Position numbers and translations under genes: made by a program
The notes under the pieces: model-generated
The model's database searches: none
The model's input: only the letters and a program-made list of their open reading frames with translations
Told to the model about the DNA's origin: nothing
Shown: piece by piece, positions 33,086 to 41,806 of the stretch
Layout: each line of letters begins with the position of its first letter
How positions within the stretch are numbered: position 1 is the first letter of the stretch
DNA from: Chloroflexota bacterium
GTDB taxonomy: Bacteria; Chloroflexota; Anaerolineae; Anaerolineales; UBA11858
Assembly (NCBI GenBank): GCA_016865865.1
Contig: VGOC01000008.1
Location: 1-60,701 of the forward strand
Length of the DNA: 60,701 nucleotides
Direction: 5' to 3'

Positions 33086-34153
33086 ATGGAAGATAAACAT
33101 CATCAACGAGGTCAGCATGGCGGCCTGGTATGGCCTATTATTCTCATCCTTGTTGGCGTCGTGTTCTTGTTGAACAACCTGGGCTTGATCAATAGCGTCA
33201 CCTGGGATTCCATCTGGCAATTATGGCCGCTGATTTTCATTGCGATAGGTTTGGATGGCCTGTTGCGCCGCAATGAGATCGTTGGCCCGGTGATCATGTT
33301 TGGCCTGGGCGGGGTTTTTCTGTTGAGTAACTATGGCTGGCTGAGCTGGGATGCCTGGGAGACGTTGTGGCGTCTATGGCCGCTGCTGATCATCGCCGTT
33401 GGCCTCGAGATCATCGTGGGACGGCGTTCTCTGTGGATTTCCATCGTGGGCGTGGCGGTGATCTTCGCGGCTTTGCTGGGCATGCTCTGGTTAGCCGGCG
33501 TCGGCGTCGGGCCATTGGGCGATCAGCCTCTCCGAAGCGAGTTCATCGAACAAGCATTAGGAGATGCTGTAAGAGCGGAAATCAGTCTGTCTCCCATCGC
33601 AGGGAAAATGCAGGTGGATGCCTCGAAGGATTCCAAGGCTCTCATCGCAGGGCAGGTCAGCGTGGGGCGCGCCGGACAGGTTCGGAGCAATTATACATTG
33701 CGAAATACCACAGCGGTTTACTCGTTGAGCAGCCAAAATCCTATTCCCTTTCCAGGAACCGCCTGGAGTTGGCAACTGGGGTTATCCCCAGAGATCCCTA
33801 TAGAGCTCGAAGCTTCGATGGCGGTTGGAGATATGGACCTGGATTTGGGTGATTTGATGATCTCCGGGGCGGATGCCAGCCAGGCGGTAGGCAGCCTTTC
33901 GGTGATCCTGCCAGCAGGCGAGAGTTTGGCGGGCGACATCAGCCAGGCTATCGGTCAAATCGAGGTAGTCATTCCAGAAGATTGGTCTGTGCGCCTCGAG
34001 ATCAGCAAAGCGCTTTCCACCCTATCTGTCCCCCCTGACTTCGAAAGGCGCGGCGATTATTACTACTCCCCGGGCTACGAGAGTTCAGGGACGCTCATAG
34101 ACCTGGAGATCAGCCAGGCCATCGGTAATATTGTGATTCGTTATCAGAGATAG
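33086..34153 (+). CDS. LiaF-like membrane protein with toastrack-type domain
   Basis: 355 residues, RBS GAGGAG. Four to five hydrophobic spans (LVWPIILILVGVVFLLNNLG, LWPLIFIAIGLDGLL, VIMFGLGGVFLLSN, LWPLLIIAVGLEIIVG, ISIVGVAVIFAALLGMLWL) precede an extracytoplasmic or cytoplasmic beta domain from about 160. There the unit DLEISQAIGN recurs as DISQAIGQIEVVIPE and SQAVGSLSVILPAG, an internal repeat of about 20 residues per strand pair. Likely last gene of the membrane-stress cluster, separated from PspC by a family B element whose hairpin may weaken read-through. Confidence 0.85.
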   Translation: MEDKHHQRGQHGGLVWPIILILVGVVFLLNNLGLINSVTWDSIWQLWPLIFIAIGLDGLLRRNEIVGPVIMFGLGGVFLLSNYGWLSWDAWETLWRLWPLLIIAVGLEIIVGRRSLWISIVGVAVIFAALLGMLWLAGVGVGPLGDQPLRSEFIEQALGDAVRAEISLSPIAGKMQVDASKDSKALIAGQVSVGRAGQVRSNYTLRNTTAVYSLSSQNPIPFPGTAWSWQLGLSPEIPIELEASMAVGDMDLDLGDLMISGADASQAVGSLSVILPAGESLAGDISQAIGQIEVVIPEDWSVRLEISKALSTLSVPPDFERRGDYYYSPGYESSGTLIDLEISQAIGNIVIRYQR

Positions 34154-34160
34154 TCTTAAT

Positions 34161-34254
34161 GAGAGATCGGTGTGATACATGGGGGGGTGTATTCCGAACG
34201 CACCCCCATATATGCCGCCCCGCCCCCTCGTTCAGGAATTTTTTCAGTGAACTC
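34161..34254. repeat. Family B MITE, copy C (left end lost)
   Basis: Right end AATTTTTTCAGTGAACTC and the palindrome arm ACCCCCATATATGCCGCC are intact; the left arm is degenerate (ATACATGGGGGGGTGTATTC). Its right end overlaps the TGA stop of the minus-strand gene 34253-35047. Confidence 0.7.
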
Positions 34255-35047
34255 ATTTATCCTTGATGGGTTTTGGTCCCTTGGTGGGTTTATCTTGTTG
34301 ACCGGGCGCATCGCCGGAGTTCCCCGGTGAGTCGTCGGAATTTCCTGGCGGATCGTCAGATTGACCGGGCGGTTCGTCGGGCTTGTTAGAACCGGGCTCA
34401 TTGGTGGGATGGGGTGTATTTTGTGGCTTAGGGGTATGGGTTGGATTTGGATTATTCTGCGGCTTGGGTGTGTGCGATGGGTGGGGAGTGTTGGCTGGTT
34501 TCGATGTCGTGGTTGGTTCCGAGGTTTCGGCGGGTACAGATGTTCTGGATGGGAAGGGGGTGTTCATTGTCTCGGGAGTGCTCGTTCTCGCCTGGGAATC
34601 ACTGGTTGGTGAGGCTGCGCCTCCTGAGCCTTTTCTCGTTTCGGGTGTTGCGGTAGGCCGGGGGGTGACGCCAACTCCGCTGGCAGGCGTTGCCGTCGGC
34701 ATGGGGGTCACAGTAGGGATGGGAGTCATGAGTTGGGCTTCTAGATTTGCTATTCGATCATTTATACTGCCATCCGAGGGGGATTCATCCTGTAGCACAT
34801 CTTCGACGATTTGCAGCGAAACCGGGCGGAAGGATAAGTTTGGGTCGCTGCTGTAATCCGCCTGGGCATTGGCGCGCATAGATATGGGTATGAATTCGAT
34901 TCCTTGTGAGGGTCTGATCCCTTGGGCGAACACAGAAGCCCAAATGCCGCTCATCACCAGAAAGGTGAGCAGCAAGGCCAGAATCCACTGCGTGCGGAGG
35001 CTCGACCAATCGAACTTATGGAGAGCGGTTCGTTCTACCGTAGCCAT
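34253..35047 (-). CDS. Membrane-anchored Pro/Thr-rich protein
   Basis: 264 residues. One hydrophobic segment (WILALLLTFLVMSGIWASV, about 22-40) is followed by a short globular part, then a low-complexity tail from about 105: TP(x)PT units, HTPKPQN repeats and a DDPPGNSDDSPGN acidic repeat, ending in a lysine-rich tail. Such tails are cell-wall or surface spacers. Its ATG abuts the TAG of the cyclase gene upstream with no spacer, so translation is coupled and the two products probably act together. No catalytic motif. Confidence 0.75.
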   Translation of the reverse strand: MATVERTALHKFDWSSLRTQWILALLLTFLVMSGIWASVFAQGIRPSQGIEFIPISMRANAQADYSSDPNLSFRPVSLQIVEDVLQDESPSDGSINDRIANLEAQLMTPIPTVTPMPTATPASGVGVTPRPTATPETRKGSGGAASPTSDSQARTSTPETMNTPFPSRTSVPAETSEPTTTSKPANTPHPSHTPKPQNNPNPTHTPKPQNTPHPTNEPGSNKPDEPPGQSDDPPGNSDDSPGNSGDAPGQQDKPTKGPKPIKDK

Positions 35048-37474
35048 CTACGTCCTTACCAGATCGGCGGTCGTTATGTAATCTTTGATTCTTCTAAACC
35101 TGATTTTACCAATACCCGAGACTTTTTTGATCTCGTCAATGTGAGAAAAATTCCCATGAGTATTTCTGTATTCGACGATATTGTTGGCGATTCTCGAACT
35201 GATCCCTTTCAAGATCATCAAGTCTTCCGGGGGGGCCACGTTGATGTTCACCAGGATGGGTTGTGGGGCCTCGATTCTTACTGGCAGAAGTCGGTATACC
35301 ATAATTGGCTCGGATTTACCTTTGAATAGATGATCGCCCATTGGGGCAAACATAAAGTCCTCGCGGTAGACGCCCAGGGCTTCATACGTATCCTGGCTGA
35401 CGATGGCGCTGGTCTCGCCGAGTTCTCTGGTGAGGTCTTCGATGCGCTGGGTAACGTTGACGGTGTCGCCGATCACCGCATAGTGTAGTCTATCAGCGGT
35501 GCCCATGCCGCCGGCGGCCACCTCGCCGGTGTTGACTCCAATGCCGGTCACCATGGGTGGCTCGCCTCTTTCGAGGCGTTTTGCGTTCATGGCCTTCACA
35601 GCCTGGAGCATATCCACTGCGGCCATACAGGCCTGCCGCGCGCTCTCGGATGGCTCGAGTGTCGCCGGCAGGACACCAAAAAAGGCCATCACGGAATCGC
35701 CGACGAATTCATTGGTCACACCATCGTAGGCGTTGATGATCGGGACGATTTCCCCGTAATATTGGTTGAGCCAACTCAAAATGGTCGTCGGAGCTTCACT
35801 TTCTGAGATGACGGTAAACCCGCGGATATCGGTGATCATCACCGTGGCGATGGTATTCTGTCCCTCCAGTTTGAGATTTCCGGATGCAAGCCCCTTTCTA
35901 AGCTGATCCCGCACCTGAGGGGTGATCGTCCGCCCAAGCAGATCTCTGTAGATCTCCCCTTCCTTGAGATGCGAAACCATGTAATTGAAGGTATGAGCCA
36001 AAACCGCCAGCTCGTCGCTCCCCTGAGGCTCGACAGTGACATTCCACTTTCCCTGGCTGACCTCGGAAGCCGCTGTGACGACTTGTTTGAGAGGCTGGGT
36101 GATCCTTCTGGCGAGGAGTATCCCGGTAATGATGATCAGGAGCAGGCCCAGCGTGGCTAGAACATAGATTTGAATTTGCGTCTGCTGGCTGGGGTGTACC
36201 AGGAAGGTCTCTGCCAGCGAAACGCCGACCAACCCAATATCCTGGCCGCCGCGCACTTCCCACGGGCCAAGAATCTCACGATATTCGATTCCAGCCACAT
36301 TGATCGGCCTCATTTGACTGGCTTGTTCCTGGCGCGTCAATATCTCTGTCGCCGATTCGGCTGATAGGCCGATTGCTTCCAGTTCTTTGAGGGTGGTTTC
36401 TAATGGCTGCCCGTTTGCATCATACAAGGAAATATGGGCGAAGGTGCTTTGTTCCCCCAGGAGTTTTTCCCTGGTTTCCAGCACCATCGTCGAAATCGAG
36501 CGCCCAACCAGCAACGCGCCGACGAGTTGATTCTGATCGTCCATGATGGGTCCAGCGATGTAGAAGAATTCGCCCCAGGGCGCCTGGATAAGCCCGGCGA
36601 ATTTATCGCCCTGCTCATCTACTTGATGTTTTAGCACTTGCTGGACAAAGGCTGCGTCGGCGAAGATGTCATCCCCCCTCGAAAACTCATAGTCTTCTCG
36701 CCCGCCTTCCGGCGTATGGCGGATCGAAACCAGGGCTACCCCCTGGAGGTCGAGAACCTCGATCGCCTCTTCTTGGTTGTTGATGGCCAGACCTAAAACC
36801 AGGTCGCGCAGCGTTTCTGCATCATGATTGGTGAGCGATTCGGCCAGACCATCGGTGAACGCCAGCAACCGCAGGGTCTCTAAGCGATTGCTTTCCTCTT
36901 CCACGAGCCAGGCGGATGTCAACTGCCCGACTTCGATCAGGTTATTCACAAAGCGGTCTTCGATGGTATCCAAGGCCACCCGGCTGACGATATAGCCGGC
37001 GCCCATCGCCAGTAGCAGCGATAATAAAAGGTATGGGAGGATGATCTTGATGCGGACAGGGATACGTACACGGGGCAGCGCTGATTGTATACTTCGGCTG
37101 CTTTGTTCATCTTCGATGTCGGCATGCTCCAAATTCTTGATTGCCTGCTCCACCCAGGATTTGTTGAAGGGTGATCGTAAAAACGTGTTCACCCCGTATT
37201 CTTTGACTTCCAGCTCGCGGGATAGATCCGGATACCGATTCGAAATGATCACGTTCACCTCGGGGTATCGCTCCTGAAGGCCGCGTAGTAACTCGAAGAG
37301 AGCATCCGCGGGTAAATGGAGATCCAGAACCATCAAATTTGGTTTTTCCCTCTGTAGAATGGGGATTGCATCGCCAATTTCTACGGTGGTGTAAACCTCG
37401 TCTCCGCGTTGGATGAAAATCTCTGTGAGGGTTTGCGCCGCTTCGATCTCGGATTGAACGATGAGAACCTTCAT
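35048..37474 (-). CDS. Receiver-sensor-HAMP-class III nucleotide cyclase with C-terminal HhH domain
   Basis: 808 residues from ATG 37474. An N-terminal receiver-like domain (1-120) keeps Asp51 (MVLDLHLP), but has VQSE in place of the acidic DD pocket and SPF without the conserved Lys, so phosphorylation is doubtful. TM1 (about 143-165), a large extracytoplasmic sensor, TM2 (YVLATLGLLLIIITGILL), HAMP, then a class III adenylate/guanylate cyclase domain: MITDIRGF and FVGDSVMAFFG carry both metal aspartates, and AVIGDTVNVTQRIEDL follows. The last 70 residues (PPEDLMILKGISSRIANNIV, FSHIDEIKKVSGIGKIRFRR) form a ComEA-type helix-hairpin-helix, known for DNA binding. That fusion is unusual. Coupled to the Pro/Thr-rich gene. 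Confidence 0.88.
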   Translation of the reverse strand: MKVLIVQSEIEAAQTLTEIFIQRGDEVYTTVEIGDAIPILQREKPNLMVLDLHLPADALFELLRGLQERYPEVNVIISNRYPDLSRELEVKEYGVNTFLRSPFNKSWVEQAIKNLEHADIEDEQSSRSIQSALPRVRIPVRIKIILPYLLLSLLLAMGAGYIVSRVALDTIEDRFVNNLIEVGQLTSAWLVEEESNRLETLRLLAFTDGLAESLTNHDAETLRDLVLGLAINNQEEAIEVLDLQGVALVSIRHTPEGGREDYEFSRGDDIFADAAFVQQVLKHQVDEQGDKFAGLIQAPWGEFFYIAGPIMDDQNQLVGALLVGRSISTMVLETREKLLGEQSTFAHISLYDANGQPLETTLKELEAIGLSAESATEILTRQEQASQMRPINVAGIEYREILGPWEVRGGQDIGLVGVSLAETFLVHPSQQTQIQIYVLATLGLLLIIITGILLARRITQPLKQVVTAASEVSQGKWNVTVEPQGSDELAVLAHTFNYMVSHLKEGEIYRDLLGRTITPQVRDQLRKGLASGNLKLEGQNTIATVMITDIRGFTVISESEAPTTILSWLNQYYGEIVPIINAYDGVTNEFVGDSVMAFFGVLPATLEPSESARQACMAAVDMLQAVKAMNAKRLERGEPPMVTGIGVNTGEVAAGGMGTADRLHYAVIGDTVNVTQRIEDLTRELGETSAIVSQDTYEALGVYREDFMFAPMGDHLFKGKSEPIMVYRLLPVRIEAPQPILVNINVAPPEDLMILKGISSRIANNIVEYRNTHGNFSHIDEIKKVSGIGKIRFRRIKDYITTADLVRT

Positions 37475-37633
37475 AAATCGAATTGCCTCGAGCAAAAACG
37501 AAGCTGTCTATCGAAAGAATGACGAGTTAATCATACCAAATTCGATGAGATGAGTAAATCAAACCTGCGTTCTGGTTTACTTCTTTCGTATTGGTTGCAG
37601 TTGGAGGCCGCGCTATGGTAAGATAATGTATAC

Positions 37634-37745
37634 GTAACTGCTCAGCCATCGAACGGATTAGCCCGAAAAAAGGGTGTGCGAAGGGGGCGCAGCCCCCTTC
37701 GCACACCCTTTTTTCGGGAACTTCCCCGTTTGGCTGAGTAGTTAC
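37634..37745 (-). repeat. Family A MITE, copy 6
   Basis: GTAACTGCTCAGCCATCG left, GGCTGAGTAGTTAC right, stem GCGAAGGGGGC/GCCCCCTTCGC. Perfect 8-bp duplication ATGTATAC. It lies between the divergent cyclase and GGDEF genes. Confidence 0.96.
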
Positions 37746-37793
37746 ATGTATACAAGGTTTTTCTTCAGGGTAATGCATTCCCGGAAATAAGCA

Positions 37794-40268
37794 ATGGCAT
37801 TATCTACTAACGGGCAGGATGTTCTCTCCCTCTTTCTATTGGATGCCTCTCCTGAGGCCATGCTTATCGTAGATGATCTTGGGTGTATTCGCCGCGTCAA
37901 TAGTCAGTTGGAGTTGCTTTTTGGTTATCGGCATGATGAGCTGATTGGTCAGGGTGTGGAAATGTTGATTCCTGAGAAGTTTCGAGAGAATCATAGAAAG
38001 TGCAGGAGCGTCTATTTCGAGGATGCGGTAGCTCGTCGAATAGCCTCCAACATAGAACTCTCTTGCATAAGAAAAAACGGGGAAGAATTTTTCTCGGAAA
38101 TCTTTCTAAGCCCCCTGATAACCGAAAGTCAGATTTTAGTTTTTTGCAGCATTCGCGACATCTCCCGCAGAGTAAAAACAAGCGCTACTCTGGATGAGAA
38201 AGTATCTCAATTGGAAGCCTTGAATAAGATTGGGTTGGCGATCTCTTCGACGAAGGATACCGATCGTTTGCTGCGTTTGATCGTGGAACAGTCTGTAAAA
38301 CACGTCCGCGCTGAGAGTTGCGCCTTATTGTTACCAGACGAAAGCACAGGTGGGCTGGTTTTCAGAGCAGCAATAGACGATGTTGTTGGAATGCGCGTTC
38401 CTGCCGGGGAGGGGATTGTTTCCAGGGTATTACGGTCAGGAAAGCCGGAGATAATCAATGATGTTTCGACCGCCCCGGGCCATTTCCCGAAAATCGCCAT
38501 AGACAGCGACCTCCCGACGCGCTCGATGTTAGTTGTCCCATTACTGGTCGAGGGCAAATCGATCGGCGTATTGACTGCCGTGAACAAAATCGAAGGGGAA
38601 TTCACCGAGGCCGACAGCGAACTGCTTTCCACGATCGCCTGTTATGCGGCGACTTCCTTGCGCAATGCTCAACTCTACGACCAGGTTCAACAGTATGCTG
38701 GAGAGTTGGGGGAGGAAGTAGCAAAACGTACTGAGTCGCTGCGGAAATCTCAACAGGCCTTACAGCAGCGCAATCTCGAACTCAATCGCTTATATCGCGC
38801 CTCGGAAACTTTATTCTTCACCAGCGCGCCGGTTCTGGAAGATGTGACGGCAACCATCGTGAAAACAGTTTTGGCTGAGTTCGGCAAATCCAACTGTAGT
38901 TTGTTCGTCGTCGAGCCGGGGAAAAACGAGATTATCCGGGTGGCTGTGCAAGGTCCGTATGCTGATGAGGTCTCGAAAGGCACCCTGAAGCTGGATGGTC
39001 CCGGTTTAGTCCCCCGCGCATTTCGGTCTGGTGAAGTTGTAAACATCCCCGATGTTCGTGAAAATCCTGATTATGTCCCCAATTGGAAAGCAGCACGGTC
39101 GGAACTTGCCATTCCGTTGAAGAAAGGCGACCAGGTAATCGGGGTTATAGATGTGCAAAGTAAAGAATCGAACGCCTTCGATCAGGATGACGAGCGTCTG
39201 ATGGGTATTTTTGCAGAGAGAGCCGCGCTGACCCTGGAGAATGTGCGTCTGTTCGAGTCTGAACGCCGTCGGCGCATCGAGGCTGAAACCTTGCGACAGG
39301 CGAGCGCGGTAGTCGCCGCCTCCCTTCATCAGGATGAAGCTATTGATAAGATATTGGAGCAATTGGAGCATGTTGTGCCATTCGATAGCGCATCGGTGCA
39401 GTTGTTAGTGGATGGATACCTCGAGATCGTTGGCGGCCGAGGGTGGCCTGAACCCGATGCGATTCTCGGATTTCGATTTCCCGTTCCTGGCGATAACCCC
39501 AATACAGAGGTCATCCAGGGACGTAAAGCGATCATTCTCGGTGAAGCAAGCAAGCACTATTCCCCTTTTCTTCGAGAACCCCATAGCCACATCCGCTCCT
39601 GGCTAGGTGTTCCCCTCGTTGTGCGCGAAAAAGTCATCGGCATGCTGGCGGTAGATCACACGCAACCATTTTTCTATAACTCGGAACACATCCGTATGGC
39701 GTCTGCGTTTGCCGACCATGTAGCCATTGCCATCGAAAATACACGGCTATTCGAAGAGATCCAATGGTTGGCGACGACGGATGAATTGACTGGCATTCAC
39801 AACCGTCGCCGTCTCTTCGAACTTGGCCACCTCGAGATCGAGCGGGCGCGCCGTTATGGAAATTCTGTATCGGCCATCATGCTGGATATTGATTACTTCA
39901 AGAAAATCAATGATACCTATGGCCATGGCGTCGGCGATCAGGTTTTGCGGACTCTGGCTCAAGAGTGTTCGAGCAGCATTCGTGAAATTGATATCCTGGG
40001 GCGTTATGGAGGCGAGGAGTTCGCGGTGGTGTTGCCAGTAACCGACCTTTCTGATGCCTGCATCATCGCCGAACGCTTGCGGCGACAAATCGAAGGAAAT
40101 CCTTTCGAAACCACACAGGGGAAATTATCTATGACGATCAGCCTGGGGGTCGCCGAAATGGCCGAAGATACACCTGATTTGGCTACCCTGTTCGACCGCG
40201 CCGATACTGCTTTGTATGCTGCTAAACAGGCTGGCCGCAATTGCGTGCGGGTCAGCGCTATTCAGTGA
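37794..40268 (+). CDS. PAS-GAF-GAF-GAF diguanylate cyclase
   Basis: 824 residues, soluble. PAS (about 10-125, PEAMLIVDDLGCIRRVN), then three GAF domains (about 150-300, 340-495, 510-660; the first marked by VPLLVEGKSIGVLTAVNK, the third by LGVPLVVREKVIGMLAVDH) joined by a coiled-coil segment. The GGDEF domain (about 665-824) has TTDELTGIHNRR, IDYFKKINDTYGHGVGD and an intact GGEEF active site. The product-inhibition site RxxD is present five residues before it (REIDILGRYGGEEF). It makes cyclic di-GMP in response to small ligands in the cytoplasm. No EAL/HD-GYP domain. Starts 48 bp past MITE copy 6. Confidence 0.92.
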   Translation: MALSTNGQDVLSLFLLDASPEAMLIVDDLGCIRRVNSQLELLFGYRHDELIGQGVEMLIPEKFRENHRKCRSVYFEDAVARRIASNIELSCIRKNGEEFFSEIFLSPLITESQILVFCSIRDISRRVKTSATLDEKVSQLEALNKIGLAISSTKDTDRLLRLIVEQSVKHVRAESCALLLPDESTGGLVFRAAIDDVVGMRVPAGEGIVSRVLRSGKPEIINDVSTAPGHFPKIAIDSDLPTRSMLVVPLLVEGKSIGVLTAVNKIEGEFTEADSELLSTIACYAATSLRNAQLYDQVQQYAGELGEEVAKRTESLRKSQQALQQRNLELNRLYRASETLFFTSAPVLEDVTATIVKTVLAEFGKSNCSLFVVEPGKNEIIRVAVQGPYADEVSKGTLKLDGPGLVPRAFRSGEVVNIPDVRENPDYVPNWKAARSELAIPLKKGDQVIGVIDVQSKESNAFDQDDERLMGIFAERAALTLENVRLFESERRRRIEAETLRQASAVVAASLHQDEAIDKILEQLEHVVPFDSASVQLLVDGYLEIVGGRGWPEPDAILGFRFPVPGDNPNTEVIQGRKAIILGEASKHYSPFLREPHSHIRSWLGVPLVVREKVIGMLAVDHTQPFFYNSEHIRMASAFADHVAIAIENTRLFEEIQWLATTDELTGIHNRRRLFELGHLEIERARRYGNSVSAIMLDIDYFKKINDTYGHGVGDQVLRTLAQECSSSIREIDILGRYGGEEFAVVLPVTDLSDACIIAERLRRQIEGNPFETTQGKLSMTISLGVAEMAEDTPDLATLFDRADTALYAAKQAGRNCVRVSAIQ

Positions 40269-40286
40269 AACACGCCCACCAGGACA

Positions 40287-40883
40287 TCAAATCGTGGAAG
40301 TGGTTTGTTTTGCCAGACGTTCGATCTCGAGGACGACTCGTTCGAGTTCGCCCACCAGGAAATTGTCGTCCAATTTCTTGAAGGTGTCGAGGAGGGAGCG
40401 ATAATACCACAGCGTGCCTTCTTTTCCCCCATTGAATTTTTCCCAAATGATCTCGCCATCCATGCGAAGGTCGCGCAGAATCGAGCGGGCGTTATGTAGC
40501 TTGTCGGCCAGGGATACGCGTCGGATTTCCGGGGAAGCTCCGTGGAGGTGGGCGATATAAGCTTCTTTTCGTCCACGCCAGGGCGGCTTTGGGAAGACAA
40601 ACGTATCAGTGCATCCCGCGACGATATCGGCCGCTTTATTCCCGAAACGCTGCCGAATCTCCTGCAGTGTCTTTCGACCTCCTTGATCCTCGACAGCATC
40701 ATGCAGCAGGGCAGCGATAGCCTCATCTTCGCTCCCGCCCGATTCCAGCACAAGGGCGGTGACGCCCAGGAGATGAGCGATATAGGGAGTGTCGGTCTTC
40801 TTTCGAGTCTGGCGTGCGTGCAGCCGCGAGGCGTAAATGAGCGCTCCTTCGAAACGGGATGAGAGTTTTCGTGTGTGTGTCAT
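40287..40883 (-). CDS. HD-domain hydrolase, SpoT/MESH1-like
   Basis: 198 residues, one domain. The HD signature is complete: PYIAHLLGV, ALLHDAVED, and LADKLHNARSILRDL. RelA/SpoT-type hydrolases with this pattern remove pyrophosphate from (p)ppGpp; small free-standing ones are called MESH1 or SAH. The length, metal-binding residues and the AxHxxxV start fit. Its ATG overlaps the stop of the SDR gene by four bases (ATGA), so it is translated with it, in an operon after pyruvate kinase. Confidence 0.88.
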   Translation of the reverse strand: MTHTRKLSSRFEGALIYASRLHARQTRKKTDTPYIAHLLGVTALVLESGGSEDEAIAALLHDAVEDQGGRKTLQEIRQRFGNKAADIVAGCTDTFVFPKPPWRGRKEAYIAHLHGASPEIRRVSLADKLHNARSILRDLRMDGEIIWEKFNGGKEGTLWYYRSLLDTFKKLDDNFLVGELERVVLEIERLAKQTTSTI

Positions 40884-41803
40884 GGATTTAAATTGAAGTA
40901 GTGGCGTTTCAACTCCGAAGCGTAATGCGCGCCGACTTCAGCAGCGTTTTCTCTCAACCAATCTCTAAGCTCTTTTTTCCCTGTCGGCGCTTTATCGGAG
41001 ATCAAGAGGTCAGACATCAGGCCTCGTATTTCATCATGCGTGAGCACCACATCTCGAAGAGCAAGCCCCAGCACCCTCGCTGATGTCAACGCCAGCGAGG
41101 GCGAAAGGTGTACGAGCCATGCCCGGCTTCCAACGGCTGCTCGAATTTCCTCCACTAATTCCCTGAATGTGTAGACCTTAGGGCCGACAGCGTCTATGAC
41201 CATATCCTCAGAACGCTCACCAGCCAAGACGGCGATTTCAGCCAGATCCTCGACGAAGATCGGTTGGAGGCGATAATCTCCCGAACCAGGGATGGCGAAA
41301 AAGGGGAATCGCCGTAGAAGGTAGGCGATGTTGTTGATCAGGATATCCTCCTTGCCGAAGACAACCGTGGGCCGGATGATGGCGTAGGACAGCCCCGAAG
41401 CCTTCAGGTCTGCCTCCAATTGGGCCTTGCCTGCGAAGTAGGGCAGGGGGGAGTTGATCTTTGGGTTGGTGATGCTGACATGCGTTACCCGCCTGACGCC
41501 GGCCTTTCTGGCTGCCTCGAAGAGTATGCGGGTATTCTTGATCGCTTTCTCGAAGGCTGTTTCCCCATGGGAGAAACGCACCCAATAGGTGTTGAAGAGC
41601 GTATCTACCCCGCTAAGAGATTCGACCAGCTTTTCAGGGTGATCGAAGTCGAAGGGGTACGCTTGGATCGCTTCGCCGAAGGGATTCTCCCGTTCAGGAT
41701 GCCCTGTCAACGTGATGACTTCATCGCCCTGGGCCAGCAGGCGCCGGGCGATGTATTTCCCGCTATATCCGTAAGCGCCGGTAATTGCAATTCGTTTAGA
41801 CAT
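40880..41803 (-). CDS. Atypical SDR / NmrA-like NAD(P)-binding protein (NDUFA9-like)
   Basis: 307 residues. Rossmann motif ITGAYGYSGKYIARRLL near residue 6-22. The catalytic Tyr-x3-Lys is not present at the usual site (YFAGKAQLE holds a related Y-x3-K), as in the atypical SDR class of complex I NDUFA9-like proteins. The C-terminal 60 residues are helical. Possible role: quinone or lipid-associated reductase, or an assembly factor; not decidable here. Separated by three bases from pyruvate kinase upstream and overlapping the HD gene downstream. Confidence 0.82.
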   Translation of the reverse strand: MSKRIAITGAYGYSGKYIARRLLAQGDEVITLTGHPERENPFGEAIQAYPFDFDHPEKLVESLSGVDTLFNTYWVRFSHGETAFEKAIKNTRILFEAARKAGVRRVTHVSITNPKINSPLPYFAGKAQLEADLKASGLSYAIIRPTVVFGKEDILINNIAYLLRRFPFFAIPGSGDYRLQPIFVEDLAEIAVLAGERSEDMVIDAVGPKVYTFRELVEEIRAAVGSRAWLVHLSPSLALTSARVLGLALRDVVLTHDEIRGLMSDLLISDKAPTGKKELRDWLRENAAEVGAHYASELKRHYFNLNP

Positions 41804-41806
41804 TTT

